Source: Planctomycetota bacterium (GTDB lineage Bacteria > Planctomycetota > UBA1135 > GCA-002686595). Taken from it: a stretch of 43,055 nt of DNA. The stretch spans positions 1 to 43,055 of the forward strand of contig JAJDET010000196.1 of NCBI GenBank assembly GCA_029259655.1, read 5' to 3'. Each line of letters starts with the position of its first letter. Within the stretch, counting starts at the first letter, position 1. Below, one piece after another: positions 16,838 through 25,568 of the stretch. The position numbers were made by a program, and so were the translations under genes. The notes under the pieces were generated by a model that worked only from the letters and a program-made list of their open reading frames with translations, did not search any database and was not told the DNA's origin.

Positions 16838-18580
16838 CTACGCCAGCTCCAGCATCACCTGCAGGCGCAGGAAGTCGACGTCCTTCACGAGGACGCGGAT
16901 CGGATAGCCCTCGCTGAACGAGAGCGTGCGGCGTCCGACGCGCAGCGTGAGCTTGGAGCCCTCGAGCTGCGGGCGGTCCCCGATGGCGCGAGCCGGCAGG
17001 AACCCCGACACGTTGAAGGCCGTGAGGGTGACCTCGATTCCGGCCCTGGACACGCGCAGTACCTTCGCGTCGATCTTCTCGTCGATGTGCGGCTCCATGA
17101 ACTGGCAGACCTTGAGGTCGCCCACGGCCATCTCGGCCATCTCGGCGATCTCCGCCTGCCGGGAGCAGTGGGCGGCCATGTCGTTCAGGTCCGCGAGCAG
17201 CGCATCCGTGGCCAGCTCCTCCTCGGCCTCGCGTCGGCGGCTCTCGATCGCAGAGAGCCAGCGATGGACGAGGAGGTCGGGATAGCGGCGGATGGGGGAC
17301 GTGAAGTGCAGGTACGCTTCGCGCGCGAGCCCGAAGTGCGTCGCGACGTCCTCGTGGTCACGCACCTCGTAGTAGGCCCGCTCCACCAGCCCCATGATCC
17401 GCGCGATCAGGGCCTCCGCGTTGGGACGGCGGCGGGCCGCGCGGATTAGTCGACCGATGTCGCGACCGGTCAGCCGCTCCTTCCTGGGGATACGGATGCC
17501 GTGTTGCTCCAGCATCTTTGTGACGGCCTCGATCTCCTCGTCGTCCTTCTCGGGGTGGACCCGGTAGATCGTAGGCAGCCCCCGCTCCCGGAACAGGTCC
17601 CCGACGGCCTGGTTCGCCGCCAGCGCCGTCTCCTCGATCAACGTGTTCGAGAAGTAGCGCGGTCCGTCCACGATCGCCTCTACCTCGTGGGCGGCGTCGA
17701 ACACGAACTTCCGCTCTCGTGACTGGATGCGCAGGGATCCCTTGGCGTCGCGGATCTTCTGCTGGATCAAGGTCCACTCGCGAAAGCGCTTCAGGGGCTC
17801 CTCGAGGAAGCGGATCGCTCGCGTCTCGGCCGTGTCGTCCCCGTCGAGGAGCTCCTGGACGATCCGGTAGGTGTTGCGGTGGACGCTCCGGATGACCGTC
17901 TTGTGCACCTCGGCCGCGGTGCGCAGGCCCTTGGCGTCGAACGTCATCAGGACCGAGTAGGCGAGCCGATCGCGTTCCGGGACCAGAGAGCAGAGGCCGT
18001 TCGACAGGGGCTCCGGCAGCATCGGGACGACCTGGTCCGGAAGGTAGACGCTGGTTCCCCGCGCCAGCGCCTCGCCGTCCAGGGCCGTCCCGGGCCGGAC
18101 GTAGTGTCCCACGTCCGCGATGTGGACCCCGACCTGGACCTCGCCCCCGTCGAGCGGTCGGATCGAGATCGCGTCGTCGCCGTCGATCGTGAAGATCGCC
18201 TGCCCGCGCAGGTCCAGACGGCCCTCGAAGTCCTCGGCGCGCGGGTCCGCCGGCAGGGCCCCGACCTCCTGCTCGACGTCCTCCGGGAACACCGTCCGCA
18301 CGCGGAACGATGCCAGGAGTTGCATCTCCTCGGAGTCGACGTCGGCGTAGGGCGGAGGACCGTGGGCCATTCCGCCGAACCCATCCGGACGCCGGGCAAT
18401 GCGCTCGCGCGCCCAGTCGCCCTCCTCGAGATCCCCTGACCCGCCCTCCGGGTCGCCCTCCGAGACGAGCTCCCAGGCTGCGTCTTCGGGAGTACGGGCA
18501 GCGTCGCTCGAGTCCCCGCCTCGAGCGCGCTTCAGATCTCCGAAACTACGGAAGCTCCCTCCCTCGTCCGAGCTCGCCAC
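16838..18580 (-). CDS. RNase II/R-family protein without cold-shock domains and with an altered active site
   Basis: A 580-residue homologue of RNase R/VacB (E. coli RNase R is 813 residues). The RNB domain runs from about 120 to 460, with GVHIADVGHYV, RGTSVYLPDQVVPMLPE and LHFTSPIRRYPDLLVHR all well conserved. An S1-like domain ends the protein (about 500-578). The two N-terminal cold-shock domains are missing; residues 1-80 are low-complexity. The active-site motif, normally TIDxxDAxDFDDA, reads TIDGDDAIS at 131-139. About six residues including one catalytic Asp are absent. The enzyme may be inactive, or the deletion may be a sequence error between GACGAC repeats. The GTG start is the first possible one (TAG upstream in frame) and has a TATGCT box six bases upstream. 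Confidence 0.8.
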   Translation of the reverse strand: MASSDEGGSFRSFGDLKRARGGDSSDAARTPEDAAWELVSEGDPEGGSGDLEEGDWARERIARRPDGFGGMAHGPPPYADVDSEEMQLLASFRVRTVFPEDVEQEVGALPADPRAEDFEGRLDLRGQAIFTIDGDDAISIRPLDGGEVQVGVHIADVGHYVRPGTALDGEALARGTSVYLPDQVVPMLPEPLSNGLCSLVPERDRLAYSVLMTFDAKGLRTAAEVHKTVIRSVHRNTYRIVQELLDGDDTAETRAIRFLEEPLKRFREWTLIQQKIRDAKGSLRIQSRERKFVFDAAHEVEAIVDGPRYFSNTLIEETALAANQAVGDLFRERGLPTIYRVHPEKDDEEIEAVTKMLEQHGIRIPRKERLTGRDIGRLIRAARRRPNAEALIARIMGLVERAYYEVRDHEDVATHFGLAREAYLHFTSPIRRYPDLLVHRWLSAIESRRREAEEELATDALLADLNDMAAHCSRQAEIAEMAEMAVGDLKVCQFMEPHIDEKIDAKVLRVSRAGIEVTLTAFNVSGFLPARAIGDRPQLEGSKLTLRVGRRTLSFSEGYPIRVLVKDVDFLRLQVMLELA

Positions 18581-18586
18581 GAGCAG

Positions 18587-18592
18587 AGCATA
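18587..18592 (-). promoter_or_regulatory. -10 box (TATGCT) of the RNase R-like gene, leaderless type
   Basis: TATGCT on the minus strand ends six bases before the GTG at 18580. It is the same hexamer and spacing as at 1406-1411, and no ribosome binding site is present. Confidence 0.45.
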
Positions 18593-18772
18593 GAGCGCGG
18601 AACGCGACGGCGCCTTCCCGACGCTGGGATCGGTGCACGAATCGCGGAGCCGGAGCTAGAATCCACGTTGCCTCGCCCCTTGGCAAGGTATTGATAGGCG
18701 GGGAGCGAGGAGCTGTCCGGGCGGTCGATGCCTTGTCAGGGACCTGTCTACCCTCCCCCCTGAGGTCGACCC

Positions 18773-20005
18773 ATGAAGCTCACCATGCTTGCGGGCGCGC
18801 CCCTGGCCGCGCTGTTCCTTCTGTCTGCAACGGCTCCCAGCGGAGAGGAGATCCTGCTCCTGGGCCAGTCCCGGGCGGCCCGGCTGCAAGAGGTCGTGGT
18901 CTCCAACGCGGGGCCGGAGGGCGAGTGGGACCGGGGCACGATGGGGATGGCGGGCACGAACCTGGTCGTCATCACGCCCAACGACGAGGTCACGAGCCCG
19001 GCCCGGACGCGCGAGATCCTCTCGCTGGCGAAGCTGATCTTCGAGGACACCGTGATGGTCTCCACGGGGCAGATCGGTGCCTGGTACGGGAACGGCATGC
19101 TGGCCGGGGTCGAGCTCGACTACTTCGGAAGTGCGGACCCGACGAGCAGGCCTCAGCCGGGCGAGTACCTGGGCACGGTGGGCCGGCTCCAGTGCCTGGA
19201 CGAGATCGGCGACCCGATCGATCTGGGCTGGGTCTACTGCTACGACGCGGCGCAGCTGGCGGCTCGTGAAGCAGCGCTGGACGCCGGGGGCGGCCTCGAC
19301 AAGCTCGTCTTCCACGGCCCCGTGCTGCAGAGCTCGGGTACGGGCACTCAGTCGATGTTCCTCCTCACCAGCAACACGAGCGTGCAGGGAGAGGTTCAGA
19401 CCAACGGGGCGTTCAAGCTGATCGGCTCGGACGTCGTCGCTCCGGAGCGCATCCGTTCCATGGGCGGTAGTACGGTGCGCGGTAGCGGCCACTCGCTGGG
19501 CGAGCTCGTCGTCGAGACCCAGGCCTTCACGCTGCCTGCACCGTCCGGGTCCGCCGGGCACTACCAGGGCCTCGCGACCGCGAACGGGACGTTCTTCAAC
19601 CAGGACGTCGTGATCCGCCAGGGAGCGCACGGTCCCGAGACGGACCAGGGGATTCTCCTCAGCGGCGTCGTCTACTCGACGGGCGACATCGTCGTGGAGA
19701 GCGGGGCGCTCTCGGCCTCCCTGACCCTGATCAGCGAGGGCAACGTCGAGCTGGGCGGCTCCAAGAACAGCCTCGGCGCCGCCGTCGACGGCCTCCTGGC
19801 CTGGGCGATCGACGATGGCGACCCGGAGACGGAGAACAACGTCGTGATCACGGGCACAGCCAACACGCTGGTCGGCCGGATGTTCGCCCCGGGCGGTCGC
19901 TTCGCGCTCCTCGGAGACGACGCCGTGATTACCGGAAACGTGATCGCAGACACTATCCTCGTCACCGGTGACGGACACTCGATCGGAGACGGCACGGACC
20001 GGTAA
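18773..20005 (+). CDS. Exported beta-rich protein of unknown function (DUF7305-like C-terminus)
   Basis: A 410-residue protein with an N-terminal signal peptide (about residues 1-20) and a GAGG ribosome binding site 8-11 bases before the ATG. The first half has no motif I recognise. The second half (about 260-405) has short repeated beta turns: GVVYSTGDIVVESGALSASL, TLISEGNVELGGSKN, GRMFAPGGRFALLGDDAVI and GNVIADTILVTGDGHSI. This looks like the right-handed beta-solenoid seen in proteins annotated DUF7305 near type IV pilin-like genes. No pilus genes are nearby. It is followed after 10 bases by the kinase/AAA/TPR gene, so they may be co-transcribed. The family link is my recollection, not a search result. 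Confidence 0.6.
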   Translation: MKLTMLAGAPLAALFLLSATAPSGEEILLLGQSRAARLQEVVVSNAGPEGEWDRGTMGMAGTNLVVITPNDEVTSPARTREILSLAKLIFEDTVMVSTGQIGAWYGNGMLAGVELDYFGSADPTSRPQPGEYLGTVGRLQCLDEIGDPIDLGWVYCYDAAQLAAREAALDAGGGLDKLVFHGPVLQSSGTGTQSMFLLTSNTSVQGEVQTNGAFKLIGSDVVAPERIRSMGGSTVRGSGHSLGELVVETQAFTLPAPSGSAGHYQGLATANGTFFNQDVVIRQGAHGPETDQGILLSGVVYSTGDIVVESGALSASLTLISEGNVELGGSKNSLGAAVDGLLAWAIDDGDPETENNVVITGTANTLVGRMFAPGGRFALLGDDAVITGNVIADTILVTGDGHSIGDGTDR

Positions 20006-20015
20006 CGAGACGGGC

Positions 20016-23000
20016 GTGGAGTGCGACACTCTCCGCGAGCGCATCGCGGAGAGCCGGCTCCCCGCCCGTTACGAGCTCCTGGAGCCGCTCGCTTCGGGCG
20101 ACCACCGGGGCGTGTTCCTGGCGCGCGACCGCACGCTGGAAGAGCGCGTCGTGCTCAAGGTGGCCGAAGCCGAGAGCGCGACGCAAGCTCCGCTGCGCGA
20201 GTACGAATGGCTGAAGACCCTCGCCCATCCGCACCTCACGCGCGTCCTGACCTACGGGGTCGACGAGGACGCCGGTCTGTCGTGGATCGCGCTCGAGCTC
20301 GTGCGGGGCGAGAGCCTCTCCGATGCACTCCACGGAGCAGACACGGAGCTCGCGCCCGCTCTCCTGTGGCAGGCCTGCTCGACCCTGCGCTTCCTCCACG
20401 GCGGTCGCAGCGTCGTGCACGGTGATCTGAAGCCGGGAAACCTGCTCGTGCGCCGTCGGTCCGACAAGCTGGAGCTCGTGATCATCGACCTCGGCCTCAC
20501 GAGCCGCCTCGGGGACGGGCGCCCCGGCGTGGTGCGCGGGACGCCCCGCTACGCGGCGCCGTCGGTTCTCGCGGGGGATCCCCCGACACCCGCCTCGGAT
20601 CTCTACGCGCTCGGCGCGTCGTTCCTCGAGGCCCTGGCGGACGAGCCTGCGGACGAGGCCTTCCGGGCCGTCCTCGACCGGATGGTCGAAGACGACGAGG
20701 ACACGCGCTACCGGAGTGCGGACCACGTCCTGCGCGATCTTCGCCCGCTGGTGCCCGCCCGCGTCCGCGAGGCATCCATCGACACCGAGCCCGTGTTCGC
20801 CGGTCGTGCGGCCGAGCTGGCGTGGGTCGACCGATGGCTCACGGAGCTCGCCGCAGGGCGCTGGCCCGCGTCGCTCGTGCTCGTGTCGGGAGAGCCGGGT
20901 ACCGGACGAACTCGTTTCCTGGACGAAGTCGCGCGACGCGCCGCCGTGCGCGGGGTGGAGCTCCTCTTCGGTCGTCCGAACCCCGACGGGCACGCCTTTC
21001 AACCGCTCCGGGACGCGATCCTCCCGTTCGCTTCTGCGCTCTCCGCCAGCGAGCCGGGGTCCGAGGGAGAGCGCCTGCGCAGTGCGCTGGACGAGCTCTG
21101 CGCGGGCCCCGCGGCACGCGAGGGGGCGGCTCGGGTGGCCCTCTTCCAGGCACTCTCGGAGTGTGCGCGCTCACGCCCGATCCTGATCTCGATCGACGAT
21201 GCGCACCTGGCCGATGCTCCGACCCGTGCCCTCCTGGAAGCGGCGGGTCGCGTGCGTCTACGCGCTCCCGTGGCCTTCGTGGTCTCGTCGGTCTCGAGTG
21301 CGGCGGGCGCGCTGAGCGGCGCGGCTCAACGGCACCTGGAGCTCGAGCGCCTCACGCGCGAGGAGACCCGCGCGGCTGTTCGTTCCCTGCTCGAGGACGA
21401 GATCGCCGCCGAGCGCGTCGTGGACGTGGCAGATGGACATCCGCAGTTCGCCGCGCTGGCTGCCCGGGCCCTGCGCATCGCTCTCGAGCGTGGGGAGCAG
21501 GATCTCGAGCGCTCGCTGTCCGACGTCGTTCCCGGGTCCCTGACCGAGACCGTGGATCGCGAGCTCGAGCGGCTCGCGACGCCCGAGCGGCAGCTCATGG
21601 ATGCCCTCGCCGCACACGGCGAGCCCGCGACCGCCGAGGACGTCGCCGAGCTCCTCGAGCTGGCCCAGCCTCCGCGCCTGGAGCTGGCCGCGCTCGTCGA
21701 GCGCGGCGTCCTGCGCGCGAGCGCTCCGCCACCCAGGCTCCTCGCGACCTACGAGCTCACGTCGGAGCTCCAGCGCAAGCGAGTGTCGCGCGGGATCGAT
21801 CCGACGCGCGGAGCGGCGCTGCACGCGCGCGCGGCGCGACTCCTCGAGCGACGGCCGGATGCCCACCGCCGCGCGGTCGCCATCGTCGAGCACCTCCTCG
21901 CTGCTCGGGACGCGCTCGGCGCGCTCGCGCACGCGGGCGCTGCGCTGGCACTCTCGGCTCACGACCCCAAGCGCGTCATCCGCATCGCCGGCGCGCTCCT
22001 GGACGGGGCGCCCTCCCGCCCGGAGGCGCTGGCCGTCGTCGGAGAGGCCATGGCGGATGCCCAGGGTCGACTCGGCGAGCTCGCGCCGGCGCTCCGGACC
22101 TACGACGCCGTGCTCGAGGGCGTGGAGGGCGGGCCCGTGCGGCGCCGCCTCTTGAGGAAGAGCGCGAGCATGCTCGAGGGACTCGGTCGCGTCGTGGACG
22201 CGCGGGCACGTCTCCTCGAGGCTCTGCGCCCGATGGTCGTGCCAGGGGTTGCGCCGGGGGGGGCGCCGGGTGAGGAGGAGCACGACGCGAACTCCGGGCT
22301 CGAGAGGGCCGCCGCCTGCAAGCTCATGGGGCGCGTGGAGTACGAGCTCGGGCGAGCCTCGGATGCGGAGGACTGGCTCTTGCGCGGGTTCGGTGCGATC
22401 GCGGACCCCGAGCAGAGCGTCGCAGCCTCGGAGCTCCTGAACAACCTGGGTACGCTCGCGATCGCGCGCTCCCGCCACGACGAGGCTCGCGAGCACCACG
22501 AGCACGCGCTGGCGATCCGCGAGCGCATGGACGACCTGAAGGGTCGTGCGCAGTCCCTCGCGAACCTCGGGACGGTGGCCCTCCTGACGGGTGACCCGAT
22601 CGAGGCGCGCCGGCACTACGAGCGCGCGCTCGAGCTCAAGCGGAAGCTCGGGAACCGGCTCTCCATCGCCCTCTCCCTCTCCAACCTGGCCGTGCTGGAC
22701 CACTGGGGGGGGAGCTACGGTCGTGCGATCGCCCGCTACGAGGAGGCGCTCGCAACGCGCGTCGAGATCGGAGACCTTCCGGGCGAGGTGCGCACGCGCG
22801 CAAACCTCGCAGAGGTCTGGCAGGACAAGGGGGAGCTCGCGCGCGCGCTCGAGCAGGCTCGTCTAGCGGTGGACCTGGCCGGGGGGCGGGTCGACGTCTC
22901 CCGGGTCGAGGCACTGCGTGCACTCGCGTCGGTCGAGCTGTGTCTCGGGAGGCTCTCGGAGGCCCAACGGATCACCCGCGAGGGGATCGAGCTCGCACGC

Positions 23001-23606
23001 AGGTCGGAGGCTCGCACGGAGGAGGTCCTGCTCTGGAGCCTCGCCGGGGAGATCGAGGAGCTCGAGAGCGAGCGACGACCGCCGGACGCCGACGCGGCCG
23101 ACCTGCGGGCCGTCGATCTGGGACGGGCCCTGAACGACCCGCGCGCCCTCGCCTTCGCGCTGATCGCCTCGGCCGAGGGCCGGCTCGAGGCCGGCCTCCT
23201 CGAGGAGGCCCGGGAGGCCGCGGCCGAGGCGGCCGACCTGGCGGGGGGGCGGGGTCTGGGCGCGCTCCTGGCCCGCTCCGAGCTCGTCCTCGGGCGCTGG
23301 GCGACGGCGGCCGGCAGTCCGGACGAGGCGTCCCGGCACCTTCATCGCGCGCAGGACGAGGCGGTCCGGCTCGCCACTCCCGAGCTCGTGTGGCGCTCTG
23401 CGGCAGCACTCGCGGCGTTCCACCTGCACTACGGCCGCAGGGACCGGGTACTGACCTGGCTCGAGCGCTGCGTCGGGGTCTTTCGGACGGTCGTCGAACG
23501 TCTCGGCGACCCGGAGCTCGCACGCACATACCTCGCTTCCCCGAGACGGGCGAGCATCCTCGCTTTCCTGGAGGAGTGGGCGTGCGTCGAGCCTCCGCGG
23601 GTGTAG
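20016..23606 (+). CDS. Protein kinase-AAA ATPase-TPR signalling protein
   Basis: A 1,196-residue multidomain regulator. The Ser/Thr kinase domain is at about 20-245, with K48 (VVLKVAE), the catalytic loop HGDLKPGN at 135-142 (HGD instead of HRD) and D158 in DLG (instead of DFG). The Gly-rich loop is degenerate. An AAA/STAND-type ATPase follows (about 258-560), with Walker A GEPGTGRT at 292-299, in which Arg replaces the usual Lys, and Walker B ILISIDDAH near 385. TPR-like helical repeats fill about 600-1180 (for example NNLGTLAIARSRHDEAREHH). The architecture recalls PknK and cyanobacterial multi-kinases. The partner histidine kinase is 12 bases downstream. The GTG at 20016 is preferred over one at 19968, which overlaps the upstream gene. 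Confidence 0.8.
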   Translation: MECDTLRERIAESRLPARYELLEPLASGDHRGVFLARDRTLEERVVLKVAEAESATQAPLREYEWLKTLAHPHLTRVLTYGVDEDAGLSWIALELVRGESLSDALHGADTELAPALLWQACSTLRFLHGGRSVVHGDLKPGNLLVRRRSDKLELVIIDLGLTSRLGDGRPGVVRGTPRYAAPSVLAGDPPTPASDLYALGASFLEALADEPADEAFRAVLDRMVEDDEDTRYRSADHVLRDLRPLVPARVREASIDTEPVFAGRAAELAWVDRWLTELAAGRWPASLVLVSGEPGTGRTRFLDEVARRAAVRGVELLFGRPNPDGHAFQPLRDAILPFASALSASEPGSEGERLRSALDELCAGPAAREGAARVALFQALSECARSRPILISIDDAHLADAPTRALLEAAGRVRLRAPVAFVVSSVSSAAGALSGAAQRHLELERLTREETRAAVRSLLEDEIAAERVVDVADGHPQFAALAARALRIALERGEQDLERSLSDVVPGSLTETVDRELERLATPERQLMDALAAHGEPATAEDVAELLELAQPPRLELAALVERGVLRASAPPPRLLATYELTSELQRKRVSRGIDPTRGAALHARAARLLERRPDAHRRAVAIVEHLLAARDALGALAHAGAALALSAHDPKRVIRIAGALLDGAPSRPEALAVVGEAMADAQGRLGELAPALRTYDAVLEGVEGGPVRRRLLRKSASMLEGLGRVVDARARLLEALRPMVVPGVAPGGAPGEEEHDANSGLERAAACKLMGRVEYELGRASDAEDWLLRGFGAIADPEQSVAASELLNNLGTLAIARSRHDEAREHHEHALAIRERMDDLKGRAQSLANLGTVALLTGDPIEARRHYERALELKRKLGNRLSIALSLSNLAVLDHWGGSYGRAIARYEEALATRVEIGDLPGEVRTRANLAEVWQDKGELARALEQARLAVDLAGGRVDVSRVEALRALASVELCLGRLSEAQRITREGIELARRSEARTEEVLLWSLAGEIEELESERRPPDADAADLRAVDLGRALNDPRALAFALIASAEGRLEAGLLEEAREAAAEAADLAGGRGLGALLARSELVLGRWATAAGSPDEASRHLHRAQDEAVRLATPELVWRSAAALAAFHLHYGRRDRVLTWLERCVGVFRTVVERLGDPELARTYLASPRRASILAFLEEWACVEPPRV

Positions 23607-23618
23607 GGTTGGGCCTCG

Positions 23619-25358
23619 ATGACGAACCCGGGCGATCTCGGCCCGAGTGATGCTCTCGGCAGGCTCGCTTCGCTCGACGCGGCGTTGAAGGCGCGGCACG
23701 GAGCGCAGGAGCACGCGGGGGACGGAAGCCACGACGCTTCCGAGGTCCCCGCCCGCGAGCTCGCGAGGCTGCTGGACATCTCGCGCGCGTTGCATCGCAT
23801 CCGCGACCGGGACCAGCTCCTCGAGTACGTCAACGATCGCCTGCGCGAGCTGTTCGACGCGCAGAACGGCTTTGCCGTCCTGTTCGACGAGCACGGCGAG
23901 CCCGTGATCCAGTCGGCGAACGTGGACAAGAATCCGTTCCCGATGAGCGAGACCCTGCTCGAACGGGTGAGGGAGTCGCGCGAGCCGCTGATCGTGGACG
24001 ACACGGCAAACGACGACGATCTTCGAGACCGGAGCAGTATCGAGCGGCTGCGCATCGCGAGCGTCCTCTGCGCGCCGCTGATCGTGGAGGACGAGGTGAT
24101 CGGCGTCCTGCAGTTCGATCAGCGCGGCGAGCCGCAACCGTTCTCGGCGGGGGACCTGCGGCTCCTGTCGGTCTTCGCCGACCTCGTCGCGACGGCGCTC
24201 TACAACCTCCAGCTCATCGAACGCCTCAACGGGGCGCTCGAGGCCACGCAGGAGGCCCAGGAGCAGCTCGTTCGAGCGGAGCGCCTGTCCGTCCTGGGGG
24301 AGATGGCCGCGGGCATCGCCCACAACTTCAACAACACCCTGTTCGTCGCGCTCGGGCTCTGCGACGTCCTCCTGGCCAAGGGGACGCTCGCGAACGACGC
24401 TCGGACGTCCGTGTCCCGGATCCGGACGTGCGCGCTCGACGCCGCCAACACGGTGCGACGCCTGCAGGTGTTCACTCGCGGCCGAGCGCAGGATGAGGAC
24501 GCGGAGGCCGTCAACCCCTCGGAAGTGCTCGGGGACGTGCGTGAGCTGACCCGGCACAAGTGGCTCGACGAGGCGCAGGTCCGCAGCATCGCGATCGACG
24601 TGGTCGTCGAGGAGGCCGAGACGCCTCCCGTCCTCGCCCGCGCCGCGGAGCTCCGCGAGGTCCTCACGAACCTCGTGTTCAACGCCGTGGACGCGATGGA
24701 GGAGGACGGCGAGATCGTGCTCTCCTGCGGATCCCAGGGCGGCGAGGTCTTCCTCGCGGTCCGCGACCAGGGCGTGGGCATGGGCGAGCGCGTTCGCGGG
24801 AAGCTCTTCGAGCCGTTCTTCACGACGAAGGGGGCGCGCGGCTACGGCTTCGGCCTGTCGACCTCCTGGAGCATCACTCACCGGCTGGGCGGCCGGATCG
24901 AGGTCGAGTCCGAGCCGGGCGTGGGCAGCGTGTTCACGGTCTGGCTCCCCGCGGGCAGGACCCCGCTCGTGACCCAAGGTGGCGACACCGTGGTCGGAGA
25001 GGGTCATGCCCACGTGATGGTCGTCGACGACGACCCGTCGGTCCTCGAGACGGTGTGCGAGCTGGTGCACATCCTGGGTCATCGCTCGAGCGCCTTCACG
25101 TCGGGCGAAGAGGCGCTCGAGGCCATCGATCGGGGCGGGTTCGACGCCGTCCTCAGCGATCTCGGCATGCCGGGCCTGACCGGCAACGACGTGGCGCGCG
25201 AGGTCGAGCAGCGGCGCCCGGGGACCCCCGTGATCCTCCTGACGGGCTGGGGGAGTAGTCGCGACCTCGTCCCCGAGCCTTCGGTCTCGAAGGTCCTCGG
25301 CAAGCCCGTCACGCTCGAGGACCTGCGAGCGGCGCTGCAGCAGGTGCTGGCGCGGTAG
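23619..25358 (+). CDS. GAF-domain hybrid histidine kinase with receiver
   Basis: A 579-residue soluble sensor kinase with no membrane segments. A GAF domain covers about 48-200. The HisKA dimerisation helix has its phosphoacceptor at H235 in AHNFNN, where Asn replaces the commoner Glu after the His. The HATPase_c domain (about 340-445) has the N-box around N355 (NLVFNAVDAM), the G1 box DQGVG and the G2 box GYGFGLS. A receiver domain (465-577) has the acidic VVDDD, phosphoacceptor D514 (LSDLGMPG), T542 and K562. Phosphate probably passes from H235 to D514. The output partner is not in the window. The upstream kinase/AAA/TPR gene is 12 bases away, so the pair is very likely one operon and one pathway. 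Confidence 0.88.
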   Translation: MTNPGDLGPSDALGRLASLDAALKARHGAQEHAGDGSHDASEVPARELARLLDISRALHRIRDRDQLLEYVNDRLRELFDAQNGFAVLFDEHGEPVIQSANVDKNPFPMSETLLERVRESREPLIVDDTANDDDLRDRSSIERLRIASVLCAPLIVEDEVIGVLQFDQRGEPQPFSAGDLRLLSVFADLVATALYNLQLIERLNGALEATQEAQEQLVRAERLSVLGEMAAGIAHNFNNTLFVALGLCDVLLAKGTLANDARTSVSRIRTCALDAANTVRRLQVFTRGRAQDEDAEAVNPSEVLGDVRELTRHKWLDEAQVRSIAIDVVVEEAETPPVLARAAELREVLTNLVFNAVDAMEEDGEIVLSCGSQGGEVFLAVRDQGVGMGERVRGKLFEPFFTTKGARGYGFGLSTSWSITHRLGGRIEVESEPGVGSVFTVWLPAGRTPLVTQGGDTVVGEGHAHVMVVDDDPSVLETVCELVHILGHRSSAFTSGEEALEAIDRGGFDAVLSDLGMPGLTGNDVAREVEQRRPGTPVILLTGWGSSRDLVPEPSVSKVLGKPVTLEDLRAALQQVLAR

Positions 25359-25394
25359 CGGGTCTTCGCGCGAGCGGTCGGAATCGAATTCGGG

Positions 25395-25415
25395 CCTGCG
25401 GCACGGCAGGTTTTT
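25395..25415 (+). terminator. Weak intrinsic terminator after the histidine kinase
   Basis: A 5-bp stem (CCTGC / GCAGG) with a 6-base loop is followed by five T residues, 36 bases after the kinase stop codon. Confidence 0.4.
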
Positions 25416-25568
25416 CGGGGAGTGGGAAGCCTCCTGGGAGGGACCGCCCAGCCCCGATCGGCGGGATAGGTTTGGTTGAGCGCTCCATCGCAGGGAACGC
25501 TCCTCCGCAAACCTTCGCGCGGCCACAACGGGGACGGGGGTCCCCCACGGGTCGAAGTGGATTCCACC

